A stretch of DNA of 64,000 bases from Carallia brachiata (Eukaryota; Streptophyta; Magnoliopsida; Malpighiales; Rhizophoraceae), in NCBI GenBank assembly GCA_021464245.1, contig JADCRB010000001.1, positions 2,648,829 to 2,712,828 on the forward strand. Direction: 5' to 3'. The translations under genes were made by a program, and so were the position numbers. Below, in pieces: positions 12,566 through 24,546 of the stretch. Each line of letters starts with the position of its first letter. The stretch's first letter is position 1. Below the pieces are notes generated by a model that saw only the letters and a program-made list of their open reading frames with translations, did not search any database and had not been told where the DNA came from.

Positions 12566-15500
12566 ATGAACGAGGGGGCGGCTACAAAGGCCGCAGCGCA
12601 GCTTCTCTCGGCTCACAACGTCCGGGATCTCTTCGACTCCGTCGACGCTTTTCTCTTCGATTGCGATGGTCTCCCTCTCTCTCCGCGTTTGTAATTCAAT
12701 TTCTTTCCAAAATCTTTGCTTTTTTTTGTTTCCGACATTTTTAACGATAAATTGGTAATATAATTAGGTGTGATTTGGAAGGGCGATAAGCTCATCGACG
12801 GCGTCCCTCGAACCCTGGAATTTCTTCGTGCCAAGGTTTCTCAGTCTTTCTTATTACTTGTTAATTAATTCCCATATAGCCAATTTTTTTGAGGGTGATC
12901 AAATATATTATGGATAAAATGTACGTGGACGGAGAAAAAAACTCATGCAGAAGATACGTATAACAATTAATTGATTATTTTATGTGACTAAATGACTAAT
13001 ATCTTTAATAAAAGTAAATATATTTTTCATCGATTTTTTTTTTCTAAATATCTTGTTCCACTAAACAATGTTATGCGCTCGCAGTCTGTTTTTTTCTGTA
13101 ATATGCGATTTTTTATTTATTTTTTGTTGTTTTAATTATTGTAACGAGTCAGGGCAAGAAGCTGGTGTTCGTCACAAACAATTCCATGAAATCAAGAAGA
13201 CAATACGTGGAGAAGTTCCATTCTCTTGGTATTTCATCAGTCACTGAGGTTTGATGATTTCTTTTGACTGACTTCTAATCCTGGTTTTTTCTTGTTTCGT
13301 TATCCATTTATTACAAAAATCTTGATGTTTTTATTATTATTATTATTATTTTTAACGGCTCATTCTTGAAAGAATTTTTCGTTTGAATTCTTGTAGGATG
13401 AAATATTTTCTTCTTCTTTTGCCGCTGCTATGTACTTGAAGGTCAATAACTTTCCTCGCGAGAAGAAGGTTTGATAATAATAGTTGCTGCTGCAGATGCT
13501 TAGAAATAGAGACTTAGTTAGATGTTACTGTGCCCATGTATTAAGTTTGAATTTTGTTTTCCTTTACACTTCAGTCCATTCAGCAATTGGGTTTATGCAC
13601 TTCTTATGATATATATACTAATTAGAATGAGTGATGTGAGTTGAACTTCCAATTGCCGTTAAAATAAATGCATGTTATTCGTCATGTTATACTTTTTGTA
13701 GGTATATGTAATAGGTGGGGAGGGTATACTGGAAGAGTTGCGGCTTGCCGGATACACAGGTCTTGGTGGGCCTGTAAGTGCTCTATATTTTGATTCCTGA
13801 TTTTCAATTTCTCTGTAATTTTTCTTAGGTAAACTTGAGTGGAGGTAATTGAAAGAATGATTCGGTTCTTATTTTGTTGTCCTTGATTAGAATCCTCCTA
13901 AACTTTAATAAAGGAAATGTCAGTACATTTAAAGGAGGCTTTTTGTGACATATATTGATAAGAGTTGGATATCTGTGGACTTGCTAATGCTAATTCCATC
14001 GGCAGTAATGGCCTACCTTCATTCATGAGGATTATCTAATATGTAATTCAATATCAAGTATTTTGTTCGATTCGATATGTTTGGGTACTGATAATGGATA
14101 ATGGGCAAGGATTATAAAGGTTGAGAAAGACATGATGCCTTCGAGTACAACTTAGACCTTATTACACTATTGTTCTTGGATATCAGTAAGACATGATGCC
14201 TTTGAGTACAACTTAGACCTTATTACAATATTGTTCTTGGATATCAGTCTTTTGCTTAACCTTGTCAAAACCTTCTGTTGCCTCAGTATCTGAGGTGCCT
14301 GCATATTGCCACCAATTATATACCATCTTCATGCTCCCTCCTTCCTGCCCTCTCTCTTTCTCTTAGAGACACCCCCTCTCAGAGCAATGCAGAGCATGGT
14401 GTTGTTTACTTGGTGTCACTGAACAAGCTGCATGGTGGCGTAATTAGCTAGTTAGGAATGTTCGGGCGCTGTAGTGGTATCCCTTGCAATTATATGTCAT
14501 GCTCAGTCACTAGGGAGGAGATGATTAGGCTATCTTTGTAGAAGTCTGTTTGGTTCCCATAGGTTGTAGGGCTATCTTGCCTTTCTAGAGCTGAATGGCT
14601 TGTGCAAGGCGTAGGACTGCTTTTAGCAAATCTCCAGAAAACACAGAAGAAAGCTTTTCTTTCATAATCAGAAGGCAGCTTAACTTTCTTGTTAGTTGTG
14701 TGATTTGCTTATCACTCATTTTTCTTTGGCCTTGAAGGAGTATTAGCTTTTCTCCGGTCCATTAAGAGGCTCATTAGGCCGTGAGCTATACAATTGATGT
14801 AACTCTCCCATTCCCATACACCCAATACCCCTGCTAGGATTAGAACCCGAGACCATTTGCTTTTTCCTTACAATTCCCTGATGTGTCTAAATTTTTGTCA
14901 TCTGTTTATTTTAAGTGTTACCTATGGAGATGACTTATTTGCAGGAGGATGGTGAAAAACAAGCAGATCTGAAATCTAGTTCCCTTTTTGATCATGATAA
15001 GAGTGTAATGTGACTTTTGTTGACCTTCCATTTCTTTGGGCCTTTATTTCTCTTTTTCTGCAATTCTTTTTCCCAGTTGGGATTGAAAATGGTGCTACTG
15101 CTATTCCAGGTTGGGGCAGTTGTGGTTGGTTTAGATCCAAATATCAACTATTACAAGCTTCAGTAAGAAGTTCTGGTTCCCTGTCTTGTCATCTTCCTCA
15201 TTATAATATTGTCTTTCAGATTGATCCTAGGTTTACGCATATTGAAGGAAAGCCTAGGTTTCAAACCTGGTGATTGTCTTGGTCCTATTTTGAGATATGC
15301 AATCCTTAATTATTTTTAATTTTAAGGCAGAGACGACAGCATTGTATTTTCTTGTTAGTCTCTTACTTGGCAATGGCATTTTCTCTGGGTTGCTATGGAT
15401 CAAAGTTCCATCACAGTGTCCCTAGACACCACGTTCTCCACTATGTCTTGGTGCAATTCATATGTATTTGGCATATACTTTTGGAAGATATTTGAATCCT

Positions 15501-16512
15501 TATGCATCGCACGAATATTAGAACACATGCACGCTTTAATCTATCAATAGTAACCCTAAATTGACTAACCTGCTTATTAATGTCGCGAGATGTTCTTTGG
15601 GCTAAAAAAGTAGTGTCAAGGTTTAGATTTTGCCTCATTTTTTTTGCCTCAAGGTACTCATTTGATTGACAGGTATGGAACGCTGTGCATACGTGAGAAT
15701 TCAGGATGCCTGTTTGTTGCTACCAATCGTGACGCAGTAGGACATATGACAGATTTACAAGAGTGGCCTGGTAAAGAAAGCTAAATTACATATAAATCAC
15801 CTGCTTGGCAATTTGTTCTCCACAATTTCAGTCCTTTCAATTGTGGGTTTCAGGCGCGGGTTGTATGGTTGCTGCTATTTGTGGTTCAACTGAGAGAGAA
15901 CCAATTGTGGTTGGAAAACCTTCAACCTTTATGATGGAATTTTTACTGCAGAAGTAAGTTAATGTAATTTATGGTTTATGATATTTTATTATTGAAAAAT
16001 AACGATTGAGCCTGTATTTCTATGATTTACACCCTCATCACTCAACTATTAGGCCGGACATTTTCTTTAGCTTTATCTTTTTTTGAACAAAGCAAAGGAA
16101 ACACACACGCACACACCCAATACTTACTCACCAAGGTGCCTCGAAGGAAGACATCATTAACATCAAAACTTTTATATGCATGTATTTTGCAGATTTAATA
16201 TCAATACCTCTGAAATGTGTATGGTGGGTGATCGACTAGACACTGATATCTTATTTGGACAAAATGCTGGTTGCAAAACCCTTCTCGTTCTTTCAGGTGC
16301 ATTGATTGATTCTCTTATTTTGCAATTTTCCTTCCTCTGGTATTTCAGATCAAGATAATTTTCCAGACCTCTCTAGGGACTGAGAATATTTTTTTAACTG
16401 CTCAATTGCAGGTGTTACAACTCAATCGGCACTTCAAGACCCCTCAAACAAAATCCAACCCGAGTTTTATACTAGCCAGGTCTCTGACATTCTTGGTCTA
16501 TTGGGACCTTAA
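12566..16512 (+). CDS. PGLP2: phosphoglycolate phosphatase 2-type HAD phosphatase, intact, 11 exons
   Basis: HAD-superfamily phosphatase of the 2-phosphoglycolate / p-nitrophenylphosphatase group. Exons: 12566-12668, 12768-12835, 13153-13248, 13397-13468, 13702-13773, 14945-15004, 15110-15162, 15673-15770, 15854-15953, 16193-16296 and 16412-16512; 927 bases, 308 residues, frame intact throughout. HAD motif I is FLFDCDGV with nucleophile D32 and acid/base D34; motif II is FVTNNS; the motif III Lys is in VVGKPST; motif IV is GDRLDTD. The protein follows Arabidopsis At5g47760 (cytosolic PGLP2) closely. The short N-terminus lacks a chloroplast transit peptide, so this is not the photorespiratory plastid PGLP1. 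Its 3' end, from exon 9 on, is repeated at 22.3-23.0 kb as a pseudogene fragment. Confidence 0.93.
14127..14248. repeat. 61-bp tandem duplication in PGLP2 intron 5
   Basis: Two adjacent 61-bp units starting AAGACATGATGCCTT(C/T)GAG and differing by about two substitutions, so the duplication is recent. It lies in the 1.17-kb intron between exons 5 and 6. Confidence 0.9.
14755..14885 (-). mobile_element. SINE-like B-box sequence in PGLP2 intron 5
   Basis: On the minus strand GGTCTCGGGTTCTAATCC resembles a Pol III B box, followed by a low-complexity G-rich stretch. The box A and the ends are not clear, so this is a weak call. Confidence 0.25.
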
Positions 16513-17170
16513 GTTCCTAATTGACCTTTACTCATTCTTTCAGGCACATTGCTATTGCCAATGTTAAAATAATAGCGTTTCAGCAATGTGTGTTCTCAGA
16601 GGCATGGAAAAACTTGTATTTTCAAATTTTTTAATTATTATGATGGTTTAACAATAAATCAAACCATCATTTACAGAACAAGGCAAATAATTTATAGGCA
16701 TGCATGTTGTGAGGATGTGTCCTCGTTGCATCACGTGCGTCAAAATGTTTTGGACATCATTACTCAACCACTTAATCTGCAATATGCAAAAGAAATACAG
16801 TTAATTCAATAGTTTATTTATTTTTTTTAATATAATATATTTTTTATGATCTAATGATTTAGATTTTTATATGTCAAATTTTGTGCTTACTATGGTGTCT
16901 CTACATAACTTTTGCCAAATCTTTTTCCGTAGTTCATTTAACTTTTTATATCTTAAAAGCCCATAATTATTTGGTTAACAATTTTATAGAGACTAAGGAG
17001 TTGTCGAAGTTACATACATATTGTTTGGTAGTAGTGTGCACAGGACTCCGGATTTGGGGTGTGGATTCGAAAGATAACCCAATCGCTGGCGGATCAAATA
17101 AAACTTATCTGCAGGCTAACACAAGGATTAATACAGAAACTGAATTTAGATTGCGTCACTGGTGCCAACG
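16513..17170. other. PGLP2 3' UTR and spacer of duplication copy 1
   Basis: Aligns with 22982-23500 in copy 2. ORFs such as 16881-17195 are not preserved in frame between the copies, which argues against coding function. Confidence 0.5.
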
Positions 17171-17180
17171 AAAAAAAAAA

Positions 17181-18299
17181 TGGACACGTTTATGAGAATC
17201 TGCTTGTGAGAATTTACTGCCCACAGCTCCTGGTTCATGTTGGGAGCCAAGGATGACATGTTTATGGCAAGTTAAAGTCCAGGAAAGGGTACGTTGCTTT
17301 TTATGGCAGGCTGCCCATGCACGAATTATGACTAAGTTTGAAAGTTGGAGGCGGGGATTCGCGGAGTCTGCTATGTGTCCACTCTGTGAGTGTTATGAAG
17401 AAACTATTTTGCACCTTTTGCGCGACTGTACCCAAGCCACAGCCCTCTGGGAAGCGGTGCTTTTGCCATCTCAAAGCCTCAATTCTTTAGTTCTTCTCTT
17501 CAGGACTGGCTTGCATGGAACTTATCTGCTAATTATGGAAGAGCTCGCGTGGTGTCTTGGCCAGCTACCTTTGCTACAGCTTGCTGGTGGCTTTGGTGCT
17601 GGAGGAATGACGCGGTGTTTGCCAATAAGAGGCTTATCACGTATCCGGTAGCGTTTATTTTACAACAAAAGTGAATTGGGGCTTCATTTGGATCAACTGG
17701 TGGCTGATGGTGGCTCCGACTCCCGTGCGCCATACCACTATTTAGTTGGTTGGCAACCACCTGATGGGAAATGGATAAAGCTCAATACCAATGGAGCAGC
17801 TAGAGGCTCAAGGGGCGATGCTGGAGCTGCTGGAGTTGGCGGATTATTGTGCGATTTGCATGGAAAATGGTTAGCTAGGTTTGCTCATAATATTGGCTCA
17901 TGCTGTTCTTTGGCAGCTGAACTATAGGGTCTGTTTTGTGGTCTGGATTTGGCCTGGCAGTGTGGTTATCGGAAGCTTTATGTGAAAGCGGATTCTAGTG
18001 TGGCCTTTGTCTCAAACTGAATATGCCTGTTACTCATTTTCTTGCCAACCTAATACATAATTGCAAGGACTTATTTCAACAAGATTGAAATGTGCCCATG
18101 TCCTGCGTGAAGTCAATTTTAGCGCTGACTAGTTAGCAAATCATGCTTATTCACTAAACTAAGGCTTTTATTTGTTAGTTGTTCCACCCTCTGATTTGCT
18201 GCCTATTTTGTACGAGGATATGATTGGAGTTCATTGGCCCTATGGTACTCGCTAGCTCTGTACTGAACAGTTCATACCTCCTTTCAGATAAAAAAAAAA
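17181..18299 (+). mobile_element. 5'-truncated LINE, zinc-binding and RNase H remnants, poly-A tail
   Basis: A 1.12-kb insertion flanked by A10 runs (17171-17180 and 18290-18299). The homologous site in copy 2 (about 23491-23511) is empty. It encodes, with stops and frameshifts, the zinc-binding region of a non-LTR reverse transcriptase (17253-17480; VRCFLWQAAHARIMTKFE, CPLC followed by ETILHLLRDC) and then an RNase H-like domain (17740-17925; GWQPPDGKWIKLNTNGAA, with AEL before the stop). The 3' end is CTTTCAGAT followed by the A-run. The reverse transcriptase proper is missing, as expected for 5' truncation. Inactive. Confidence 0.85.
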
Positions 18300-18668
18300 G
18301 ATTGAGTTAGCCCAACACGTATGATGCATACTAGCCTACCCTCCCTAAATTAAATTGTATGTAGAAATAGAGAGTCTTTTAGAGAACATTTTAATGATTA
18401 AAAATATAAATTTTTATTTTATAAATACCAAATTTTAACTTTCCAGTTGTAAGGAGTTTGAGGGATCCTAAGATCCCAAGTTACCAACATTTCCTCAAAG
18501 CCTCGTTATCGTGGCCAACTTAACAACCAAGTGTAGGATCTATGCATTAAATAGAAACAAAAAAAAAAAAGAAATTCATAAGTTCTACCCAAAATAACTT
18601 ATAGGCTTGTTAAATTTACCAACAGAACCATATATAATAGATGTGCATATATTACATTGAAAAATCTA

Positions 18669-19168
18669 GGGTTAAATTTAATCTTCTCGTAATTTAATTG
18701 TTTTGTGTTTTATCTCTTTGTGGTTTCAATTTAAGCAATAAACCCCTAATAATAATTTATTAAATTGATTAATAGAAATTGACTACAATTATATTATTTT
18801 ATAATCATATAAACTTCATTATATTTCACGTAAAAATTAATTATGAATATTATATCAAATATCTCTATATTCACCTGTGCAGTTAATTGAAAATAATAAA
18901 AATTGTGAAGTAATAATGAGAATGTAATTAAAACATATACCGAAATTTAATTTAAGAAATATATGACATATTTTTAAGTAAAGAAAAAAAATAACAATTA
19001 TAAAATGATGTAATTTTAATTAATTTTTGTTAATTAATTTAATAAATTACTGTCAGGGATTAATTACCAAAATTTAAAGTCACAAAGGAGTTAATTGTCT
19101 AAATTAAAATTATAGGAAGATAAAATACAAAATAATCAAATTATAAAGAAGTTAAATATATTTAACTC
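18669..19168. mobile_element. 500-bp MITE with long terminal inverted repeats
   Basis: Begins GGGTTAAATTTAATCTTC; the reverse complement of its end begins GAGTTAAATATATTTAACTT, and the inverted similarity continues about 35 bases. It is flanked by AAAAATCTA (18660-18668) and AAAAATCAA (19169-19177), an 8/9 match. The element is absent at the matching position in copy 2 (about 23916). The 9-bp duplication is typical of Mutator-like elements. No coding capacity. Confidence 0.75.
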
Positions 19169-19349
19169 AAAAATCAACTGACCCGTAGAAAAGAGACGAA
19201 TGAGAGAGGCAGGCAAAAAAAAATGTATTTTTTTTAAATTAAGGTTTAGGATTAAATTAATTATATTTAAAGTAATAATAAATATATTTAAATTTAAATT
19301 TAAAAATTTAATTTTTAATTATGTTTTAAAAGTGAAATCGACGCCTATG

Positions 19350-19665
19350 GCCAAGCCATAGCCTCTGTCCCCAGTGGGGCTCACATTACATTTAAGCACA
19401 TTCCAATTCCCCAACCCTCAAGTTTTGCCAATTCAAACTTCGAAGGTCCGCGTGGTGCCGTTCTTCTTTATTGATACGCGTCAATCAGTCAAACATAATT
19501 GGCTCTGCTGATTGGGTTCGGTCTCTTAAGACAGCTCCGCGGCGAAAGGCACGCAGGCCATAATTAAAACGCCATAGAATGGGACATGGCTTCTTCTTCG
19601 AAATATTGTGGCTTCCTCTGCACATCCCCACCTCTCTAAGTTCTACCTCTATATATATATATATT
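19350..19665 (+). promoter_or_regulatory. promoter of GPI-type gene 1, TATA at 19650-19665
   Basis: A TA-run TATA box lies about 135 bases before the start codon. Upstream blocks are strongly conserved with copy 2 (24110-24423): GGCCAAGCCATAGCCTCT, CCCAGTGGGGCTCA, GCGTCAATCAGTCAAACA, AATTGGCTCTG and GCCATAATTAAAACGCC. These conserved blocks survive in diverged duplicates and are the best candidate control elements. Confidence 0.55.
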
Positions 19666-19797
19666 TGCCTGAACTACACACCCATTTTATATTCCACTTA
19701 AATATAATCATCTTGTTTTGTTTTTTTTTCTTCTCTGTTTAACTTAATTGTGAAGAAGAAAGTGTGTAAACAGTTCAATTCCAGTGCACAAATAAAA

Positions 19798-20154
19798 ATG
19801 GCCAAGACACTCGCACTTCTGACGATCATTGCTTTAATGGTGACATTAGCGGCGGCCAGAAGGGGAGGGTCAGGCGGTGGAGTGCGCGGCAGCAGCGGCA
19901 GCCGAGGCGGCGGGAGCACTAACAATGTTGTAGGAGATGGCAGCACCACTTCTGCTACTCCGGCTAGTAATGGTGGTGGGAGTAGTAGCACAAATAGCAA
20001 TACTGGTTATAGAGGCAGTACCGTTGTCCTTGTGCCAACGGCGAGACACGGTTCTCATGTTGGCAGCGGCGTTTCTGCTTCTACGACGGTTGCATGGGAT
20101 GCTGCTTCCAAATGGCTTCTCTTTCTTATTTTTTCCGTTTTCTTTGTCATTTAA
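19798..20154 (+). CDS. small secreted Gly/Ser-rich, probably GPI-anchored protein, copy 1
   Basis: 118 residues, single exon. Start chosen at 19798 because MAKTLALLTIIALMVTLAAA is a typical secretion signal, whereas the longer reading from 19750 adds a basic leader not preserved in copy 2. The middle is rich in Gly, Ser and Thr without Pro-Hyp repeats. The C-terminus has a small-residue site (WDAASKW) followed by about 13 hydrophobic residues to the end (VFFVI), the layout of a GPI-anchor signal. I do not recognise the family; a cell-surface role is inferred only from the two end signals. The paralog is at 24547-24918. Confidence 0.75.
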   Translation: MAKTLALLTIIALMVTLAAARRGGSGGGVRGSSGSRGGGSTNNVVGDGSTTSATPASNGGGSSSTNSNTGYRGSTVVLVPTARHGSHVGSGVSASTTVAWDAASKWLLFLIFSVFFVI

Positions 20155-21094
20155 TTAATTATGACAATTAATTTTACCATTAAAAAACATGTATAAAGAA
20201 AAGGTTGTGTATTTAATCTTATTGGGTTTTTTTTTCTTTTTTGTAAATTTAATTTGTTTAGAATATCTTTAAGCCATATACTTGTACCTGTAATGACATT
20301 CTTGGAAGCAATTGAAGTTCAGATATTTTTATTCAATCATGCTTAAAGCAATTGTCAATTAAAGACAAGACAACTTGCTCAAGGACAATGGTCAGATAAG
20401 TTCAAGCCACACCAGCTTGGTCCAAGGATGTTCTTGCTTTGCAATGTGAAATAGCACAGAATTGCCACCCCTGAATCCAATCCTGCTGATAACATATGGT
20501 TGTGTGTTTGCCCACCATCGCTTCACTATGGGGCAAGCTGTTTATATGGTTTGTGTTACTGATCAGATTATAATGTCAAAGTCACAATACAGAGTCAGCA
20601 TATGACATCAATGCATGTTCCTTTGTTTTTTTTTTCCCCCGGTGGACATGATTTTTTTTTTTGGATTTACGAACATATTTATATTATAAAAAAATTTTAG
20701 TTGTAAAATTTGATAACTGCAAGTGACTACAAAAATGACACAATAAATGAAATATACAACTTTTTTTTGGTACTTAAAAAGAAAATATATGACATATTAA
20801 AGAAAAATATACGACCCGTGTGAACAAATAAAATATATAACGTGATAAAATAATTATAAAAGAATTATACAACATGTGAAATAGAATTATAGGAGTCATG
20901 TAAATAACTATTAACAATCAAAATTTTTTAATTTAAAATTATATTACTATTTAAACGGGATGTATATTTTTTTTATATATATCGTATATTTTCTTTATAA
21001 CTACAAAAAAAGTCATATATTTTGTCTGTCATGTTATTTTTATGATTACTTATAACTATTAAATTTTACATTCATAAAGTAATATTTTTTATAT
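20155..21094. other. 3' region of GPI-type gene 1
   Basis: 3' UTR and spacer. Bases 20155-20390 and 20550-20640 align with copy 2. Bases 20395-20548 have no counterpart there; copy 2 carries the transporter pseudogene segment instead. AT-rich beyond 20640; no gene seen. Confidence 0.5.
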
Positions 21095-21264
21095 TATAGG
21101 TTTTGACCTTTGTCTTGTCGTTCGACAATCATACATCAGAGTAATTGAGTTGTCGGAATCCAAAGTCCGCACTAATCCTAATTCCACGTAGATTTGTACA
21201 GCAAGGGCTGCTCTTTGTATTTCGCTGGCCCTAGTGGGCCTCTCTCTTATCTTCGTTTCATCGT

Positions 21265-22341
21265 TTGACACCTTTCAAAAGACCAGTTTACTATTTTTGG
21301 GAAATTGAATGGTTGGTTTTGAATGAGGAAGAAGGAAAACACCAATGAGAAGAGCATGATGCAAATTTTGGTTTTTTTGTGGGGATTTGCACGTATTGGA
21401 TGGTGGCATTTGAAAGCCACCCTAAATTTGCCATTATTGATTACCTTGTGCAAACAAATTTAAACCAGGATGATTAAGAGATACCCAAGTTGTTCTATTG
21501 CTCGCTTTCGCAAATGAATGAGGGAGTCTTTTGAGCTCCTTGAGGTGTGGTTTGACGGCAATGGTGGTAAAAGAAAAGGTGGGGATTTGCTTCTTCGAGG
21601 TTGGCCACAAATCTAATTTCATGGTTACGGAAGAAGGACGAAAATTATTCGGAGACATCGGGTATGACTCTTTAGGTTTTGGTTTTGGGGTTAAGTCCGA
21701 CTCAAAACAGGAATTGGAATTGTCCGGCGAAGGCCAGGGAGTGATTCTCAAGGCATTGGAATCTAGTAGACTTGCAATTTGCAGTGGCATTCAATAATAA
21801 AGTCTTTTTTTTTGCAGTTTCTAGTAACTTGATTTCAGATTTGATAATACTGTTTGGTCAATTTTAAAGAAAGTTCGTCTGAGTTCAACAGTACTTCGTC
21901 GATGGATCTCTTTTTATAAGTTGGATTAAATGAGACAAAACAAACAAAAATTATCTCGGTCTTAATCTGTAGGTCCAATGACTGATACCTCATCAATAAT
22001 TTTTTTTTACGCGACTAAAAAAAATTTTTTTAAAGAGGTTTTCTAAGGTAATCAGGTCCTTGGGTAGAGTGACATGGCCTAGCTCTTCCCACGGATTACA
22101 AGCCCGCGTTACCGAGCTTGGCAATTTTTTTTTCTCTCTGCAAGGGACACATTCTGCTAATTAAAATTAAATTTTTTATTTTACGAGTATTTGGTTATAG
22201 GTAGCATGAACATGTATATTTGATCCCAGTGTCTGTATCGGACACGAGTCAGACATCCCATATCTACTGACTACTAATGATATAATGCTCAGAGACACAG
22301 AGTGAGAAAAAGGAAGGGATGTTTCAAAGCAGAGCGGGATT
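21265..22341. other. unique spacer between the duplication copies
   Basis: About 1.08 kb not shared with either copy. It contains the open frame at 21434-21790 and, at 22045-22130, a short G/C-richer stretch with a tRNA-like look (GGGTAGAGTGACATGG) that I could not assign. Confidence 0.4.
21434..21790 (-). CDS. unrecognised ORF or gene remnant, 118 codons
   Basis: An open frame of 118 codons with varied, non-repetitive composition in an otherwise AT-rich spacer. The opposite strand is also open for 88 codons (21531-21797). I recognise no domain, signal peptide or membrane segment on either strand, and cannot decide which strand, if any, is coding. It could be an exon of a decayed gene; the ends lack an obvious promoter or good splice sites. 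Confidence 0.2.
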   Translation of the reverse strand: MPLQIASLLDSNALRITPWPSPDNSNSCFESDLTPKPKPKESYPMSPNNFRPSSVTMKLDLWPTSKKQIPTFSFTTIAVKPHLKELKRLPHSFAKASNRTTWVSLNHPGLNLFAQGNQ

Positions 22342-22981
22342 GGCGTGGGTTGTATGGTTGCTGCTATTTGTGGTTCAACTGAGAGAGAACCAATTGCAGC
22401 TGGAAAATTTTCAACTTTTATTATGAGTATTTGCGGGTCAGTTGGCCAGTTAGTCGGTTTTAGAAATATATTTGCATGTAGTCTGACGATAAATTAGATG
22501 ATTTTTTATTTTCACTCAATTCGTTATTTTATTTAATCCGTCTATTCCAATTTGTCACTTATAAATTAAATTGAATTGGTTTTGGTAGATTGTAAGCAAA
22601 AAAAAAAAAAAAAATTCGTAACAAATAATTCAGTTATGCACACAAATTAATTGTTAATACACAACTTTAAAAATAGTTTGCATAAATGCTCCATTTAATT
22701 TTGTGTAAACTTGTAGACTTATTAATATGTTTCTGATAATTAAATTAAGTTAGTTATTATCTTTTAGTGGTTTTGTATTGGACCAATTTGTTAAAGTCGT
22801 TGTAAACTGATATCTATGGTTGATTCTTTTGTTTTGCAAATTCCCTCCTCTGGTATTTCAGATCAAGAATAATTTTCCAGACCTCTTTTATCAGTCAGCA
22901 CTTCAAGACCCCTCAAACAAAATCCAACCAGAGTTTTATACTAGCCAGGTCTCTGACATTCTTGGCCTATTGGGACCTTAA
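22342..22981 (+). pseudogene. PGLP2 3' fragment in duplication copy 2
   Basis: Bases 22342-22425 match PGLP2 exon 9 (CMVAAICGSTEREPI region), then the similarity stops and exon 10, which holds HAD motif IV, is absent. Unrelated sequence fills 22426-22820. Similarity resumes with the intron before exon 11, and 22895-22981 match exon 11 to the same TAA stop. There is no promoter, no 5' two thirds of the gene, and the exon 11 splice acceptor has been deleted. Confidence 0.9.
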
Positions 22982-24408
22982 ATTCCTAATTGACATTTAC
23001 TCATTCTCTCAGTCACAATGCTATTGTCAATATTGAAATAACAACGTTTCAGCAATGTGTGCTCTCATAGGCATGGAAAAACTTATATTTTCAATTTTTT
23101 TAATTACAATGCTGGTTTAACATAAATCAAACCATCATTTACAAAACAAGGCAAATAGTTTATGGGTCTGCATATTGTGCGAACGCGCCCTCGTTTGCAT
23201 CGTGTGCAACAAAATCTTTTTCCATAGTTCATTTAACTTTCTATATCTTAAAAACCCATAATTATTTGGTTACCAATTTTATGGAGAATAAGGAGTTGTC
23301 GAAGTTACATGCATATTATTTAAGTGGTAGTGTGCAGAGGGCTCCGGATTTGGGGTGTGTTCTAAAGGTCAAAATCCTAAACCCACACGCATTAGGTCTG
23401 GAGATAACCCAATCGCCGGTGGATCAAGTAACACTTGCGTACAGGCTACCGCAAGGATTAATACAGAAACCGAATTTAGATTGAGTCACTGGTGCTCCAA
23501 AAAAAAAAAAGTTTGAGTTAGCCAAATACGTATAATGCATATTGAACTAAACTAACCCACAGCCTCACTAAATTAAACCTCACTAAATTAAACTGTATGT
23601 AAGAAATAGAGCTTATAGTCTCTCAAAAAAAAATTCTAATGATTGAAAATGTAAACTTTTATTTTAAAAGTCTTAAAAGTTTTGTTTTATTTTATTTTAT
23701 TTTATTTTAGTTGTAAGTAGTTGTACAAGTAGTTGAGGGATCCTAGGTTGCCAACTTTTCCTCAAAACCTGTGGCCAACTTAACAACTTGATGCAGGACC
23801 TACGAATTAAATTGGAAAAAAAATAAATAATCAGAAGATCTACCCAAAATAACTTATAGTTTTGGTAAAGTTATTGATAGAGAACCATAATGCAATAGAT
23901 GTCTATATATTACATCGAAAAACTACTGATTTATAGAAAAGAGACCAGTAAAAGACATAGGCTGACAAAAAATTATTTTTTAAAAAAGATTTAGGATTAA
24001 ATTAATCATATTCAAATAACACTAAATATATAAATATTATTGAATAAATTTAAATTTTAATTAAAAAATTAAATTTTTATTATTTTTTAAAAGTGGAATT
24101 CACTCCTGTGGCCAAGCCATAGCCTCTATTCCCAGTGGGGCTCATATTACATTTCAGCCAATGCCCCAACCCTCAAGTTTTACCAATTCAAACTTCGAAC
24201 GTGGCCGTGTGGAACCCTTCTTCTTTATCGTCATTAATATAGCGTCAATCAGTCAAACAGAATTGGCTCTGATTGGGGTTTGGTCCCCATAAGGCAGCTC
24301 CCCGGCAAGGCACGCAAGCCATAATTAAAACGCCCCAGAAACGGACATGGCTTCTTCTTCGTAACATTGTAGCTTCCTCTGCACATCCCCACCACGCTTA
24401 GTTCTACC

Positions 24409-24423
24409 TATATATATATATTT
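24409..24423 (+). promoter_or_regulatory. TATA box of GPI-type gene 2
   Basis: A TA-run TATA box at the same distance from the start codon as in copy 1 (about 130 bases), preceded by the same conserved upstream blocks, e.g. GGCCAAGCCATAGCCTCT at 24110. Confidence 0.55.
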
Positions 24424-24546
24424 TCCTGAACTATACATTCATTTTATATTCCACGTAAATATAATCATCTTGTTTTTCATTTTTCTTTGTTCAACATAAT
24501 TTTGAAGAAAGTATATAAACATTTCAATTTCAGTGCGCAAATAAAA

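Larger units (their letters stand above)
15853..21264 (+). repeat. segmental direct duplication, copy 1
   Basis: Block homologous to 22342-26692. Shared landmarks in order are: PGLP2 exon 9, PGLP2 exon 11 with its stop, the spacer beginning GCAATGTGTG(T/C)TCTCA, the 5' region and coding sequence of a small GPI-type protein gene, and the end block at 21095-21264 (CTTTGTCTTGTCG to CTTCGTTTCATCG). Copy 1 additionally holds a LINE (17181-18299) and a 500-bp MITE (18669-19168) that copy 2 lacks. The boundaries are by eye. Confidence 0.85.

Noticed and set aside
16881..17195. 104-codon ORF downstream of PGLP2
   Set aside because: The homologous stretch in duplication copy 2 does not keep the frame, so it is spacer.
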